From contig NZ_WWCK01000002.1 in NCBI RefSeq assembly GCF_009857435.1, forward strand, positions 744,001 through 808,000: a DNA stretch of 64,000 bases. Reading direction: 5' to 3'. Each line of letters begins with the position of its first letter. Positions within the stretch are counted from its first letter, which is position 1. Under the pieces are notes generated by a model. That model had not been told where the DNA came from. It did not search any database and saw only the letters and a program-made list of their open reading frames with translations. Origin of the DNA: Duganella rivi. Its GTDB lineage: Bacteria > Pseudomonadota > Gammaproteobacteria > Burkholderiales > Burkholderiaceae_D. Both the position numbers and the translations under genes were made by a program. This document shows, piece by piece, positions 8,820 to 17,410 of the stretch.

Positions 8820-9383
8820 TTAGCGGTTGCGGCGGCGCGCGCGCATTGCTGCGCTTAGTCCGATCAGGCCGGCCGCCAGCATCCATGCCGTCGCTGGCTC
8901 TGGCACCGCTTGCAGCGTGACCGCCGTCACCAGCGGGCTGAAATCGCCATTCCACTGCACCGCGCTCAAATCGATGCTGATGGTGTGATCGTTGACGATG
9001 GTGAGCACCGGCGTGCCGCCAGTGATGCCCGCATCCACCACGCGGAAGTCCGCGATGGGCGCGCCGAGCGTGGCACCAAAGTCAAAGCTGGCAACGTAGG
9101 AACCAGCCGGAATTGACGCGTTGTTGAAGATGGTGAGCTGGCCGTCGGCAGAAAAATCAAAGCCGAACAAGGCATCAGCGGTAAAGAACTCGGCGCTGAC
9201 GTTATACGGATCGAGACCGCTGACGGAGCCGCCGGCGTAGTTGTCGCCCAGGCTGAGCACGGAACCAGCGCTGTAGCTGGCGTTAATGACGGCATTTTGC
9301 AACGGATCGGCGGCCGCCCGCGTGGCGCCGGCGGCGAGCAGCAGGCATGCCGCAGCTGCGGCCTTGCGTAAGGTGAGGTGCAT
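8820..9383 (-). CDS. PEP-CTERM sorting domain protein
   Basis: A 187-residue exported protein. It has an N-terminal signal peptide (LRKAAAAACLLLAAGATRAAA), a beta-rich middle, and a C-terminal PEP-CTERM signal: VPEPATAWML, a hydrophobic helix, then ARRRNR. In the known system the EpsH/XrtA exosortase processes such tails. GGAGACAAA precedes ATG 9383. It is the first gene of the operon that continues into the pectate lyase fusion, so it may be a surface or matrix protein used with pectin degradation. That link is positional only; the exosortase is not in the window. Confidence 0.9.
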   Translation of the reverse strand: MHLTLRKAAAAACLLLAAGATRAAADPLQNAVINASYSAGSVLSLGDNYAGGSVSGLDPYNVSAEFFTADALFGFDFSADGQLTIFNNASIPAGSYVASFDFGATLGAPIADFRVVDAGITGGTPVLTIVNDHTISIDLSAVQWNGDFSPLVTAVTLQAVPEPATAWMLAAGLIGLSAAMRARRRNR

Positions 9384-9528
9384 TTTGTCTCCAGATAGTT
9401 TGAGTTCAACAACGCCGGTCTATGCCGGTCGCCGGTCGGCACACCTCGCGTATGCCGTGCCACCGAGAGGAGGGCCGGGGGATGGCCGAGCTCGCAAGTG
9501 GTCAAAAATCTGTGATGCGGTGGGGTAC

Positions 9529-9567
9529 TGGTTGACCAATTCTACGGTGGTCTGACCAGTTGTGCAA
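9529..9567 (-). promoter_or_regulatory. Sigma-70 promoter of the pectin operon with two GntR/FadR-like operators
   Basis: On the minus strand TTGCAC (9567-9562), a 17-base spacer and TAGAAT (9544-9539) form a good sigma-70 promoter. TGGTCTGACCA (9548-9558), a perfect 5+1+5 palindrome, fills the spacer. TGGTTGACCA (9529-9538) covers the expected start point, about two helical turns away, and a half site TGGTCA lies at 9499-9504. The TGGT-N(2-3)-ACCA pattern is typical of FadR-subfamily GntR repressors. The rest of the 391-base gap 9384-9774 shows a leader of about 150 bases without recognisable genes. Confidence 0.7.
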
Positions 9568-9710
9568 CGCGAATGTTGTGCCTTCATCATCAAAACGCAT
9601 GCAAATCTATCAAAACAAAAAGGCAATTGATTTTGACAATCAAAATAGTGTTGTATGGAAAGTTTATTTCAGGAAAAGAGCACTTTTTTGCAGGAGAAGA
9701 GCGCATGAAA

Positions 9711-9740
9711 TGGAAACTATTGCTAAAACGCTGATAGAAT
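9711..9740 (+). promoter_or_regulatory. Candidate sigma-70 promoter of the EF-hand protein gene
   Basis: TGGAAA (9711-9716), an 18-base spacer and TAGAAT (9735-9740), about 35 bases before the start at 9775. The -10 matches 5 of 6 and the -35 4 of 6 consensus bases. The stretch 9600-9700 just upstream is unusually AT-rich and may include an UP element or a second promoter (TTTTGACAATC near 9635). Confidence 0.45.
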
Positions 9741-9774
9741 ATAGGGGTGAGGAATCTTCTTGCAGGAGCCGATT

Positions 9775-10413
9775 ATGATTATGGTGAACAACATTGGTGG
9801 TGCTACCCTTTCCGCAGCCTTGGTTGCAGACAAGGCGCTCGCGCCTGTCAAACCCGCTGAGTCGGATAAGAGCACGAACGCTGACCTGAGCGCGTCGGTT
9901 GCCGCCTATCTGTCGTTGCCGGGCTTTAATGCCACTAGCCCTCTGCAAATTGACACCAGCAGCGCGACCAATACTGGCGACCAAGCCAATGCGCTGGTCA
10001 AAGCCGTGTCGGAAGACGAAACGCTGAAGACCGCTTTGCAGCAATTTGATGAAGGCCTGAAAAAGCTGGCTGAGCGTCCAGAAACGCAAATCTTCCAGGC
10101 CCGCTTTGGCGCGGAAGCAGAAGCTGCGACCGCCAACCCGCTGAACGATTCGCTGCCTACTCCAGAGCCGCTGCCGGGCGTCGGCAAAGACGGCCTGCTG
10201 GGTGTGCCGCCGCCGGACGCTGAAATGGCTGCCGACACCAACCATGACGGCAAGATCAGCGAAGACGAGCGCATCCGCTACGAAGCGCCGCTGACCTACC
10301 GCAGCCTGGCGCACGACGAAGTAGCCGATGCGCAAACCAACGGCCCTAACGCCTTCTCGCTGACCGAAGTCAACCGCGCTTATGGCGCCGTGGCGACCCC
10401 GGAACCAGCATAA
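9775..10413 (+). CDS. EF-hand motif protein, unknown function
   Basis: A 212-residue acidic, Ala-rich protein with no signal peptide or membrane segment. One EF-hand-like loop is clear near residue 155 (DTNHDGKISEDE, with D/N/D/K/S/E at the calcium-ligand positions). Upstream is a helical part (TGDQANALVKAVSEDETLKT, FDEGLKKLAERPE) and a Pro-rich linker (PTPEPLPGVGKDG). AGGAG at 9764-9768 sets the ATG at 9775; the upstream TTG is unlikely. It stands alone with its own promoter and a strong terminator. Calcium binding is inferred from one loop only. No family with known function was recognised. Confidence 0.75.
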   Translation: MIMVNNIGGATLSAALVADKALAPVKPAESDKSTNADLSASVAAYLSLPGFNATSPLQIDTSSATNTGDQANALVKAVSEDETLKTALQQFDEGLKKLAERPETQIFQARFGAEAEAATANPLNDSLPTPEPLPGVGKDGLLGVPPPDAEMAADTNHDGKISEDERIRYEAPLTYRSLAHDEVADAQTNGPNAFSLTEVNRAYGAVATPEPA

Positions 10414-10432
10414 TTCAGCCAGCCTAAGCCTA

Positions 10433-10470
10433 AAACGGGCCTTGCCGGAAACGGCAAGGCCCGTTTTTTT
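10433..10470 (+). terminator. Rho-independent terminator
   Basis: Stem ACGGGCCTTGCCG / CGGCAAGGCCCGT with a GAAA loop, followed by TTTTTTT, 20 bases after the EF-hand gene stop. A 13-bp perfect stem plus the T-run makes this the clearest terminator in the window. Confidence 0.95.
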
Positions 10471-10520
10471 ATCTCCGCAAGGCAATAAACCCACACCTGA
10501 ACCGGAAAAGATGAGAACAT

Positions 10521-10544
10521 GTTAAATAATGTCTATTATTTAAC
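10521..10544. promoter_or_regulatory. Perfect AT-rich 10-bp inverted repeat upstream of the RND operon
   Basis: GTTAAATAAT (10521-10530), GTCT, ATTATTTAAC (10535-10544): a perfect palindrome with a 4-base centre, 50 bases before the first efflux gene. The size and symmetry suit a TetR- or MarR-type repressor, the usual controllers of such pumps. No regulator gene is adjacent. No T-run follows the stem in a way that would make it a terminator. Confidence 0.55.
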
Positions 10545-10593
10545 CTTTGGTTGATGATAAGTTAAAAATCAGTAACAGGTGTGGGAGACTGTA

Positions 10594-12051
10594 GTGAAAA
10601 AACGGATCTTCACGGCGGCGCTGATCGCCGCGGGTCTGAGTGGATGTGCACTCGGGCCGGACTTTAAAACCCCTGCGGCGCCAGCAACCGCCAGCGATAG
10701 TTACACCCCCAAGCCGCTTCCTCAACAAACAGCATCCGCGCCGGGCATCGGCGGCGCGTCGCAGCAGTTCGCCCTTGGACAGGAGATTCCTGCACAGTGG
10801 TGGACGCTGTTCCGATCCGACGCGCTCGATCAGTTAATCCGCAACGCGCTGGCGCAAAATCCGAACATGGCTGCCGCCGAAGCCGTGCTGCGCCAGGCAC
10901 AGGAAAACTATAACGCGCAATCGGGATCGCTGGTTTATCCATCGGTGAACGGGCAACTGGGCGTGGCGCGGCAGAAGGCCAGCGCCGCCACGGCGGGCGC
11001 CGGTGCGGGCGTATTCAATCTGTATAACGCCTCGGTCAATGTCTCGTACACGCCCGACGTTTTCGGCGCCACGCGCCGCACGCTGGAAGGCGCGCAGGCT
11101 GCGGTGGATTATCAGCGCTTCCAGCTTGAGGCGACCTATCTGGCGCTGAGCGCCAGCGTGGTAACGACTGCGATCCAGGAAGCCTCGCTGCGCGCCCAGC
11201 TCAAGGCCACGCGCGAAGTGCTTGATGCGCTGACCCGCCAGCTGAACGTGATCGAAAAGCAGTTTGAATTCGGCGCGGTGCCGCGCACCACGGTGCTCAG
11301 CCAGCGCAATCAGGTCGCGCAGGTGGCGGCTACCGTCGCGCCGCTGGAGAAGTCGCTGGCGGCGGCGCAGCACCAGCTGTCGGTGTTGGCCGGTAAGCTG
11401 CCGGGCGAAGCGGGCATGCCGGAGTTTGCGCTGGAGTCGCTGACTTTGCCGGAGCAGTTGCCAGTGTCCTTGCCGTCGGCGCTGGTGCGCCAGCGGCCCG
11501 ACATCCGCGCCAGCGAAGAACAGCTGCACCAGGCCAGTGCCGCCATCGGCGTGGCGACGGCGGCGCAATACCCGCAGTTCACGCTGAGCGGCAGCTACGG
11601 CTCGTCGGCGCAAACCTTCGGCAAGCTGTTTGAGTCGGATACCAATGCGTGGAATCTCGCGGCCAGCCTGGTGCAACCTATCTTCAACGGCGGTGCGCTC
11701 AGCGCGCGGCGGCGCGCGGCAGAAGCAGCCTACGATGCGGCAGCAGCGCAGTATCGCGCCACGGTGCTGGTGGCGTTCCAGAACGTGGCCGACGCGTTGC
11801 GCGCATTGGACGCCGACGCCGCAGCACTGAAAGCGCAAGCGGAAGCCGAAGCGCTGGCGAAAGAGACGCTGGCCTTGTCCGAGCAGCAGTACAAGCTTGG
11901 CGGCATCAGCTACCTCGTCTTGCTCGATGCGCAGCGCAGCTACCAGCAAACCCACATCGCCCTGGTGCAGGCGCAGGCAGCGCGCTACGCCGATACGGCA
12001 GCGCTGTTCCAGGCGCTCGGCGGCGGCTGGTGGAATCGTAAAAATCAATAA
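10594..12051 (+). CDS. RND efflux outer-membrane lipoprotein (NodT/OprM family)
   Basis: About 485 residues. A lipoprotein signal ends in LSGCALGPDF. The body has the two repeated outer-membrane factor domains (QWWTLFRSDALDQLI..ALAQNPNMAAAEA near the N-terminus and FNGGALSARRRAAEAAYD near residue 365) with long periplasmic helices. It forms the trimeric exit channel of a tripartite pump. The start is GTG 10594, with GGGAG 6 bases upstream; upstream in-frame codons lack a ribosome site. It is the first gene of its operon, ahead of the adaptor and pump, whereas many RND operons place the channel last. Confidence 0.93.
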   Translation: MKKRIFTAALIAAGLSGCALGPDFKTPAAPATASDSYTPKPLPQQTASAPGIGGASQQFALGQEIPAQWWTLFRSDALDQLIRNALAQNPNMAAAEAVLRQAQENYNAQSGSLVYPSVNGQLGVARQKASAATAGAGAGVFNLYNASVNVSYTPDVFGATRRTLEGAQAAVDYQRFQLEATYLALSASVVTTAIQEASLRAQLKATREVLDALTRQLNVIEKQFEFGAVPRTTVLSQRNQVAQVAATVAPLEKSLAAAQHQLSVLAGKLPGEAGMPEFALESLTLPEQLPVSLPSALVRQRPDIRASEEQLHQASAAIGVATAAQYPQFTLSGSYGSSAQTFGKLFESDTNAWNLAASLVQPIFNGGALSARRRAAEAAYDAAAAQYRATVLVAFQNVADALRALDADAAALKAQAEAEALAKETLALSEQQYKLGGISYLVLLDAQRSYQQTHIALVQAQAARYADTAALFQALGGGWWNRKNQ

Positions 12052-12075
12052 TCAAATACTGCAGGAGATAGCTTC

Positions 12076-13221
12076 ATGACTAAGCGTATGCTCATCATGG
12101 TAGGTGGTGTTCTTTTACTGGTCGTCGTGCTGGCGTTCGGGAAGTACATGCAGATCCAAAAACTGATAGCCAGCGCGCCCAAGCCGAGCGCGCAAGTGGT
12201 CACTGCCGTCAAGGTGCAGGCGTCCGAGTGGCAGCCGCAATTGAGCTCTGTCGGCACGCTGGCGCCGGTGCGCGGCGTGGACGTCACCACCGAAATCGCA
12301 GGACTGGTGCGCGAAGTGCGCTTCAAGTCGGGCGACGAGGTGAAAGCAGGGCAGGTGCTGTTCGAGCTGAATGCGGATTCCGACATTGCGCAACTGCGCG
12401 CGCTGCAAGCATCCGCCGATCTCGCCGCCACTACGCTCAAGCGCGACAAGCTGCAACTGGCAGCGCAAGCCATCAGCCAGGCGCAGGTCGATAGCGACGA
12501 GGCGGATTTGAAGAGCAAGCAAGCCTTGGCCGCGCAGCAGAAGGCCTTGGTGGATAAGAAAACCATCAAAGCGCCATTTGCCGGCAAGCTTGGTATTACC
12601 GCCGTCAATCCGGGCCAGTACCTGAATCCCGGCGATAAGCTGGTGACGCTGCAAACCATTGATACTGTGTATGTCGATTTCTTCGTGCCGCAAAAGCAGC
12701 TGGCCGGCCTCTCCATCGGCCAGAAGCTGAACTTGACCGCGGATGCTTATCCGGGCGTGGCTTTCCCCGCCAAGGTCACTTCCATCAGCCCGAAAGTGGA
12801 TACCGCCACCCGCAACGTCCAAGTGCAGGCCACGGTGCCGAATGCAAAGCGCCAGCTGTTGCCGGGCATGTTTGCCAACGTGGCGCTGGATCAGGGCGAG
12901 CTGAAAAAATACCTGACCTTGCCGCAGACCGCCATTACCTACAACCCGTACGGCTCCACCGTGTTCGTCCTGGCGCCGCCGGCTGCCAATGCCAAGGATG
13001 CGCTCAAGGATGACAAGGGCCAGCCGTATCTGGTGGCGCAGCAGGTATTCGTCACCACCGGCCCTACGCGCGGCGACCAGGTGGCGATCCTCACCGGCGT
13101 CAAAGAAGGTCAGACGGTGGTCACCAGTGGCCAGCTGAAACTGAAGAACGGCACGCCGGCCACCATCGACAACAAGGTGCAGCCGGCCAACAGCCCGAAT
13201 CCGACGCCGCAGGAACACTGA
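12076..13221 (+). CDS. RND efflux periplasmic adaptor (membrane fusion protein)
   Basis: A 381-residue adaptor. Residues 5-24 are a single N-terminal membrane anchor. The lipoyl half-motifs flank a helical hairpin (VTTEIAGLVREVRFKSGDEVKAGQ and IKAPFAGKLGITAVNPGQYL), followed by beta-barrel and membrane-proximal domains (TLPQTAITYNPYGSTVFVL). It links the inner-membrane pump to the outer-membrane channel. AGGAG precedes ATG 12076. It is the second gene of the operon, 24 bases after the channel gene and 12 before the pump gene. Confidence 0.94.
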   Translation: MTKRMLIMVGGVLLLVVVLAFGKYMQIQKLIASAPKPSAQVVTAVKVQASEWQPQLSSVGTLAPVRGVDVTTEIAGLVREVRFKSGDEVKAGQVLFELNADSDIAQLRALQASADLAATTLKRDKLQLAAQAISQAQVDSDEADLKSKQALAAQQKALVDKKTIKAPFAGKLGITAVNPGQYLNPGDKLVTLQTIDTVYVDFFVPQKQLAGLSIGQKLNLTADAYPGVAFPAKVTSISPKVDTATRNVQVQATVPNAKRQLLPGMFANVALDQGELKKYLTLPQTAITYNPYGSTVFVLAPPAANAKDALKDDKGQPYLVAQQVFVTTGPTRGDQVAILTGVKEGQTVVTSGQLKLKNGTPATIDNKVQPANSPNPTPQEH

Positions 13222-13233
13222 GGATAACGCGCC

Positions 13234-16200
13234 ATGAACTTTACCGATATCTTCATCAAGCGGCCGGTGCTGGCCAGCGTGATCAGCTTACTGATCGTGG
13301 TGCTGGGTTTGCGCTCGCTGTTCAGCCTTCCGATCAACCAGTATCCGAAGACGCAGAACGCGGTGGTGACTGTCTCCACCACTTATTACGGCGCGGATGC
13401 GGCCACGGTAGCGGGTTTTATCACCCAGCCGCTGGAATCGGCCATCGCGCAGGCGCAGGGGATTGATTACCTGTCGTCGTCGTCGAATAGCGGCGTGTCG
13501 ACCATCACGGCCACGCTGCGCCTGAACTACGACTCGAACCGCGCGCTGACCGAGATCACCACGCAGGTCAACTCGGTCAAGAACCAGTTGCCGCAACAGG
13601 CGCAGCAACCGGTGCTGACGGTGCAAACCGGCCAGACCACGGACGCCATGTACATGGGTTTCTACAGCGACACGCTGCCGACCAATAACGTGACCGACTT
13701 CCTGGCGCGCGTGGTCAAGCCTAAACTCGACTCGATCCAGGGCGTGCAAACCGCCGAGCTGCTGGGCGCGCGCCAGTTCGCGCTGCGCGCGTGGCTGGAT
13801 GCGGGCAAGATGGCGGCGCATGGCGTCACTGCGGCGGAAGTCAGCGCGGCGCTGGCGGCGAATAACTACCTGGCCGGTCTCGGTTCGACCAAGGGCCAGA
13901 TGGTGACTGTGCCGCTGACTGCCGGCACCGACCTGCACACGGTGGACGAGTTCAAACAGCTGGCCGTCAAGCAGGCCGGCGGCGCCATCGTGCATCTGGA
14001 GGATATCGCTACCGTCACGCTGGGATCGGAGAACTATGACTTCAATGTTGCGTTCAGCGGCGTGCGCTCGGTGTTCATCGGTATCAAGGTGGCGCCGGAC
14101 GCGAATATCCTGGACGTGGCCAAGCGCGTGCGCGAAGCCTTCCCGGCCATCCGCGATCAGCTGCCTGCGGGCCTGACCGGCGAGATCGTCTACGACTCCA
14201 CGGAGTTCATCAACACCTCCATTGAGGAAGTGGTGAAGACGCTGGTGGAAGCGCTGCTGATCGTGACGGTGGTGATCTACCTGTTCCTCGGCAGCTTCCG
14301 TGCGGTGATCGTGCCGGTGGTGGCGATGCCGCTGTCCTTGATCGGCACCTTCTTCGTGATGCTGATCCTTGGCTATTCGATTAATCTGCTGACGCTATTG
14401 GCGATTGTGCTGGCCATCGGCCTGGTGGTGGATGACGCCATCATTGTGGTGGAAAACGTCGACCGCCACATGAAGGCGGGCATGACGCCGTTCGACGCCG
14501 CCATCGTCGCGGCGCGCGAACTGGGCAGTCCTATCCTGGCGATGACGGTGGTGCTGATCGCGGTGTATGTGCCGATCGGCTTCCAGGGCGGCTTGACCGG
14601 CGCGCTGTTCACCGAGTTTGCCTTTACGCTGGCTGGCGCGGTGGCGGTATCGGGCATCGTGGCGCTGACGCTGTCGCCCATGATGTGCGGCCACTTCTTC
14701 GATCATTCGCAGGACGAGGGCAAGTTCGTGAAAGCCATCGACCGCGTGTTCGAGAAGGTTCACAACGGCTATCTGCGCGTGCTGCATAGTTTGCTCAACA
14801 CGTGGCCGGTGCTGATCGTGTTTGGCGTGATCGTGTTTGTGCTGCTGATCTTGCAGTTCAAGATGTCGCAGTCCGAACTGGCGCCGGAAGAAGACCAAGG
14901 CATCGTGCTGTCGCAAGTGGTGGGCGCGCCGACCGCGACCTCGGATCAAATGCAAGCCTACGCCAAGCAGATTTTCGACGTGGCGAAAAGCCTGCCCGAG
15001 TACGAGCAGATGTTCCAGATTACCGGCGTGCCGACCACCAATTCCGGTATCGGCGGCGTGCTGTTTAAATCATGGGACAAGCGTAGCCGCTCGGCGCACG
15101 AAATCCAGCAAGAGCTGCAAGCCAAGTGGAACGGCATTGCCGGCGGCCGCGTGGCGGCGTTCCAGTTCCCGGCGCTGCCCGGCAGTTCCGGCTTGCCGGT
15201 GCAGTTCGTGATCACCACCACCGAGCCGTTCGAAAATCTGAACACGGTGGCGCACGCGGTGTTGGAAAAAGCGCAGAAGGACAATAAATTCTACTTCGTC
15301 GACGTCGACCTGAAAATCGACACACCGCAAGCGCGCGTGGATGTAGACCGCGACAAGCTGGCCACGCTGGGCCTGACGCAGCAGGACTTCGGTAACGCCA
15401 TGGCGGCGGCGCTGGGCGGCGGCTACGTCAACTACTTCTCGATCTCAGGCCGTTCGTACAAAGTGATCCCGCAGGTGCAACAGGTTGATCGCTTGAACCC
15501 AAGCGATGTGCTGGACTTCTACATCAAGACGCCAAGCGGCGACATGATCCCGGCCAGCACCGTGGCGACCATCAAGTACAGCGTGCAGCCGGAGGCGATT
15601 AATCGCTTCCAGCAGCTGAACGCGGCCACCATCTCGGGCGTGACCGGCGCCTCGCAGGGCGAGATCCAGCAGTACCTGCGCGACGCCTTGAAGGAAGTGG
15701 CGCCGTCGGGCTACACGGCGGACTTCTCGGGCGAATCGCGCCAGTATGCGGCGGAGTCGGGCGGCTTCCTCGTGACCATGCTGTTCGCGGTCATCATCGT
15801 GTTCCTGGCGCTGGCGGCGCAGTTTGAAAGCTTCCGCGATCCGGTGGTGATTCTGTTCTCGGTGCCGATGGCGCTGTTCGGCGCGATGACGTTTATCTTC
15901 CTCGGCTTCGCCTCGATCAACATCTACACGCAGGTCGGCCTGGTGACGCTGATGGGCCTCATCTCCAAGCACGGTATCCTGATCGTGGAGGTGGCGAATC
16001 ACCTGCGCGCGGCCGGCAAGTCCAAGCGCGAGGCGATCGAGGAAGCTGCGGCCACCCGTCTGCGTCCTATCCTGATGACGACGGCGGCGATGGTGTTCGG
16101 CGTGGTGCCGCTGGTGATTGCCTCTGGCGCGGGGGCGGCGGGCCGTCACGCGATGGGCCTCGTGATTTTCACCGGCCTGTCGATCGGCACCTTGTTCACG

Positions 16201-16305
16201 TTGTTCGTGGTGCCGGCGATGTATATGTTCCTTGCGGGTGAGCACAAGGCGGAGGCCAAGCCGGCCGTCGCTTCTGGCGAGCCAGGCACGCAGGGCGCAC
16301 ACTGA
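13234..16305 (+). CDS. RND multidrug efflux permease (AcrB/MexF/MdtB-like)
   Basis: 1023 residues, normal for the hydrophobe/amphiphile efflux RND family. The first membrane helix begins at VLASVISLLIVVLGL. The proton-relay Asp pair is in GLVVDDAIIVVENVDRHM, and the matching Lys is in GLISKHGILIVEV. Two large periplasmic loops are present (GVQTAELLGARQFALRAWLD; SQVVGAPTATSDQMQAYA). It forms a trimeric proton-driven pump for drugs, solvents or detergents; substrate cannot be read from sequence. GAGG just before the ATG overlaps the end of the adaptor gene, so translation is probably coupled. Confidence 0.95.
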   Translation: MNFTDIFIKRPVLASVISLLIVVLGLRSLFSLPINQYPKTQNAVVTVSTTYYGADAATVAGFITQPLESAIAQAQGIDYLSSSSNSGVSTITATLRLNYDSNRALTEITTQVNSVKNQLPQQAQQPVLTVQTGQTTDAMYMGFYSDTLPTNNVTDFLARVVKPKLDSIQGVQTAELLGARQFALRAWLDAGKMAAHGVTAAEVSAALAANNYLAGLGSTKGQMVTVPLTAGTDLHTVDEFKQLAVKQAGGAIVHLEDIATVTLGSENYDFNVAFSGVRSVFIGIKVAPDANILDVAKRVREAFPAIRDQLPAGLTGEIVYDSTEFINTSIEEVVKTLVEALLIVTVVIYLFLGSFRAVIVPVVAMPLSLIGTFFVMLILGYSINLLTLLAIVLAIGLVVDDAIIVVENVDRHMKAGMTPFDAAIVAARELGSPILAMTVVLIAVYVPIGFQGGLTGALFTEFAFTLAGAVAVSGIVALTLSPMMCGHFFDHSQDEGKFVKAIDRVFEKVHNGYLRVLHSLLNTWPVLIVFGVIVFVLLILQFKMSQSELAPEEDQGIVLSQVVGAPTATSDQMQAYAKQIFDVAKSLPEYEQMFQITGVPTTNSGIGGVLFKSWDKRSRSAHEIQQELQAKWNGIAGGRVAAFQFPALPGSSGLPVQFVITTTEPFENLNTVAHAVLEKAQKDNKFYFVDVDLKIDTPQARVDVDRDKLATLGLTQQDFGNAMAAALGGGYVNYFSISGRSYKVIPQVQQVDRLNPSDVLDFYIKTPSGDMIPASTVATIKYSVQPEAINRFQQLNAATISGVTGASQGEIQQYLRDALKEVAPSGYTADFSGESRQYAAESGGFLVTMLFAVIIVFLALAAQFESFRDPVVILFSVPMALFGAMTFIFLGFASINIYTQVGLVTLMGLISKHGILIVEVANHLRAAGKSKREAIEEAAATRLRPILMTTAAMVFGVVPLVIASGAGAAGRHAMGLVIFTGLSIGTLFTLFVVPAMYMFLAGEHKAEAKPAVASGEPGTQGAH

Positions 16306-16313
16306 GTATCGTG

Positions 16314-17339
16314 ATGAATATGAGCGGCAAATCCGGTGCGGGGCGCTGGCACTGGCTGTCGGGAGGGCGCCAGCGGCGACAGGAAGAAATCATCCTGATG
16401 CTGCTGTGCGCCCTCAGCATCCCGAGCATCTTGCCGTTCGGCGTATACCGGCTGCTGCAAGGTAGCTGGGCCTCGGCGGTGGTAGACATGCTGCTGGTGG
16501 CCGGCATGACCGCGGTGATTGTGCACGTGTGGCGCACCGGCCGTTACCAGGTTGCCAGCTTGCTCGTCACGATCTTCTACTCGGTGGGCATGCTGGTGAC
16601 CGTGTACCTGCGCGGCGTGTCGCTGGTCTATTGGGTGTATCCGACCATGATTGCTGCGTACTTTGTGCTGCGGCCTGCGGTGGCGGTGGCCATCAATAGT
16701 GTCGGTCTGCTGGTGCTGGTGGGCATCCTGACCATGCAGTTGGAGGTGGTCAACCTGATGACCATTGTGGTGACGATCGGTCTGGTGAACCTGTTCGCCT
16801 ACATTTTCGCTTACCGCACCGGCTTGCAGAACAAGGAGCTGCACACGGCGGTGGAGCTGGACTTCCTGACCGGTGTCGGCAACCGCCGCGCGCTGGATCG
16901 CAAGCTGTCCGAGTATGCGCAGGAGCGCAGGCCCCAATTGGAATCGAGCTTGCTGCTGCTCGATCTTGACCACTTCAAGCAAGTCAACGACCAATACGGC
17001 CACGCGGCGGGCGACAAGGTACTGGTGCGCTTGGCGGAACTGATGCGCCGCCATACGCGTTCGTCCGACCGCATTTTCCGTTATGGCGGCGAGGAATTCG
17101 CCATCATGGCCAGCGGCGCGGGGTTAAATGCTGCTGCGGTGCTGGCGGAGGGCTTGCGTTCGGCAGTGGCTTCGGCCACGCTGCTGGAAGGCCATCCGAT
17201 CACTATCTCCATCGGCGTGGCTTACATGAACAAGGCGCGCACGCCGGATGACTGGCTGGCGGCAGCCGACAAAATGCTGTACGCCGCCAAACAAGGCGGC
17301 CGCAATGCGGTGCGCGTGGCGGAAGACAGCATTGCATGA
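16314..17339 (+). CDS. Membrane diguanylate cyclase (GGDEF)
   Basis: About 341 residues. The N-terminal half has five to six hydrophobic helices (IILMLLCALSIPSILPFGVY through LMTIVVTIGLVNLFAYIFAY). The C-terminal half is a GGDEF domain (DFLTGVGNRRALDR, LLLLDLDHFKQVNDQYGH). The active-site motif is GGEEF in FRYGGEEFAIMA, with an inhibitory RxxD site (RSSD) five residues before it, so the enzyme is probably active and subject to product inhibition by c-di-GMP. It starts 9 bases after the RND permease and may be cotranscribed. Start alternatives are GTG 16311 or ATG 16320; none has a strong ribosome site. The sensed signal is unknown. Confidence 0.93.
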   Translation: MNMSGKSGAGRWHWLSGGRQRRQEEIILMLLCALSIPSILPFGVYRLLQGSWASAVVDMLLVAGMTAVIVHVWRTGRYQVASLLVTIFYSVGMLVTVYLRGVSLVYWVYPTMIAAYFVLRPAVAVAINSVGLLVLVGILTMQLEVVNLMTIVVTIGLVNLFAYIFAYRTGLQNKELHTAVELDFLTGVGNRRALDRKLSEYAQERRPQLESSLLLLDLDHFKQVNDQYGHAAGDKVLVRLAELMRRHTRSSDRIFRYGGEEFAIMASGAGLNAAAVLAEGLRSAVASATLLEGHPITISIGVAYMNKARTPDDWLAAADKMLYAAKQGGRNAVRVAEDSIA

Positions 17340-17410
17340 AGCGGGCGATAGCAGCAATGCCGGCCACGCATGCGCTGACCGCCGAGGCAAGTGCCGTCAG
17401 ACCCGGGTTC

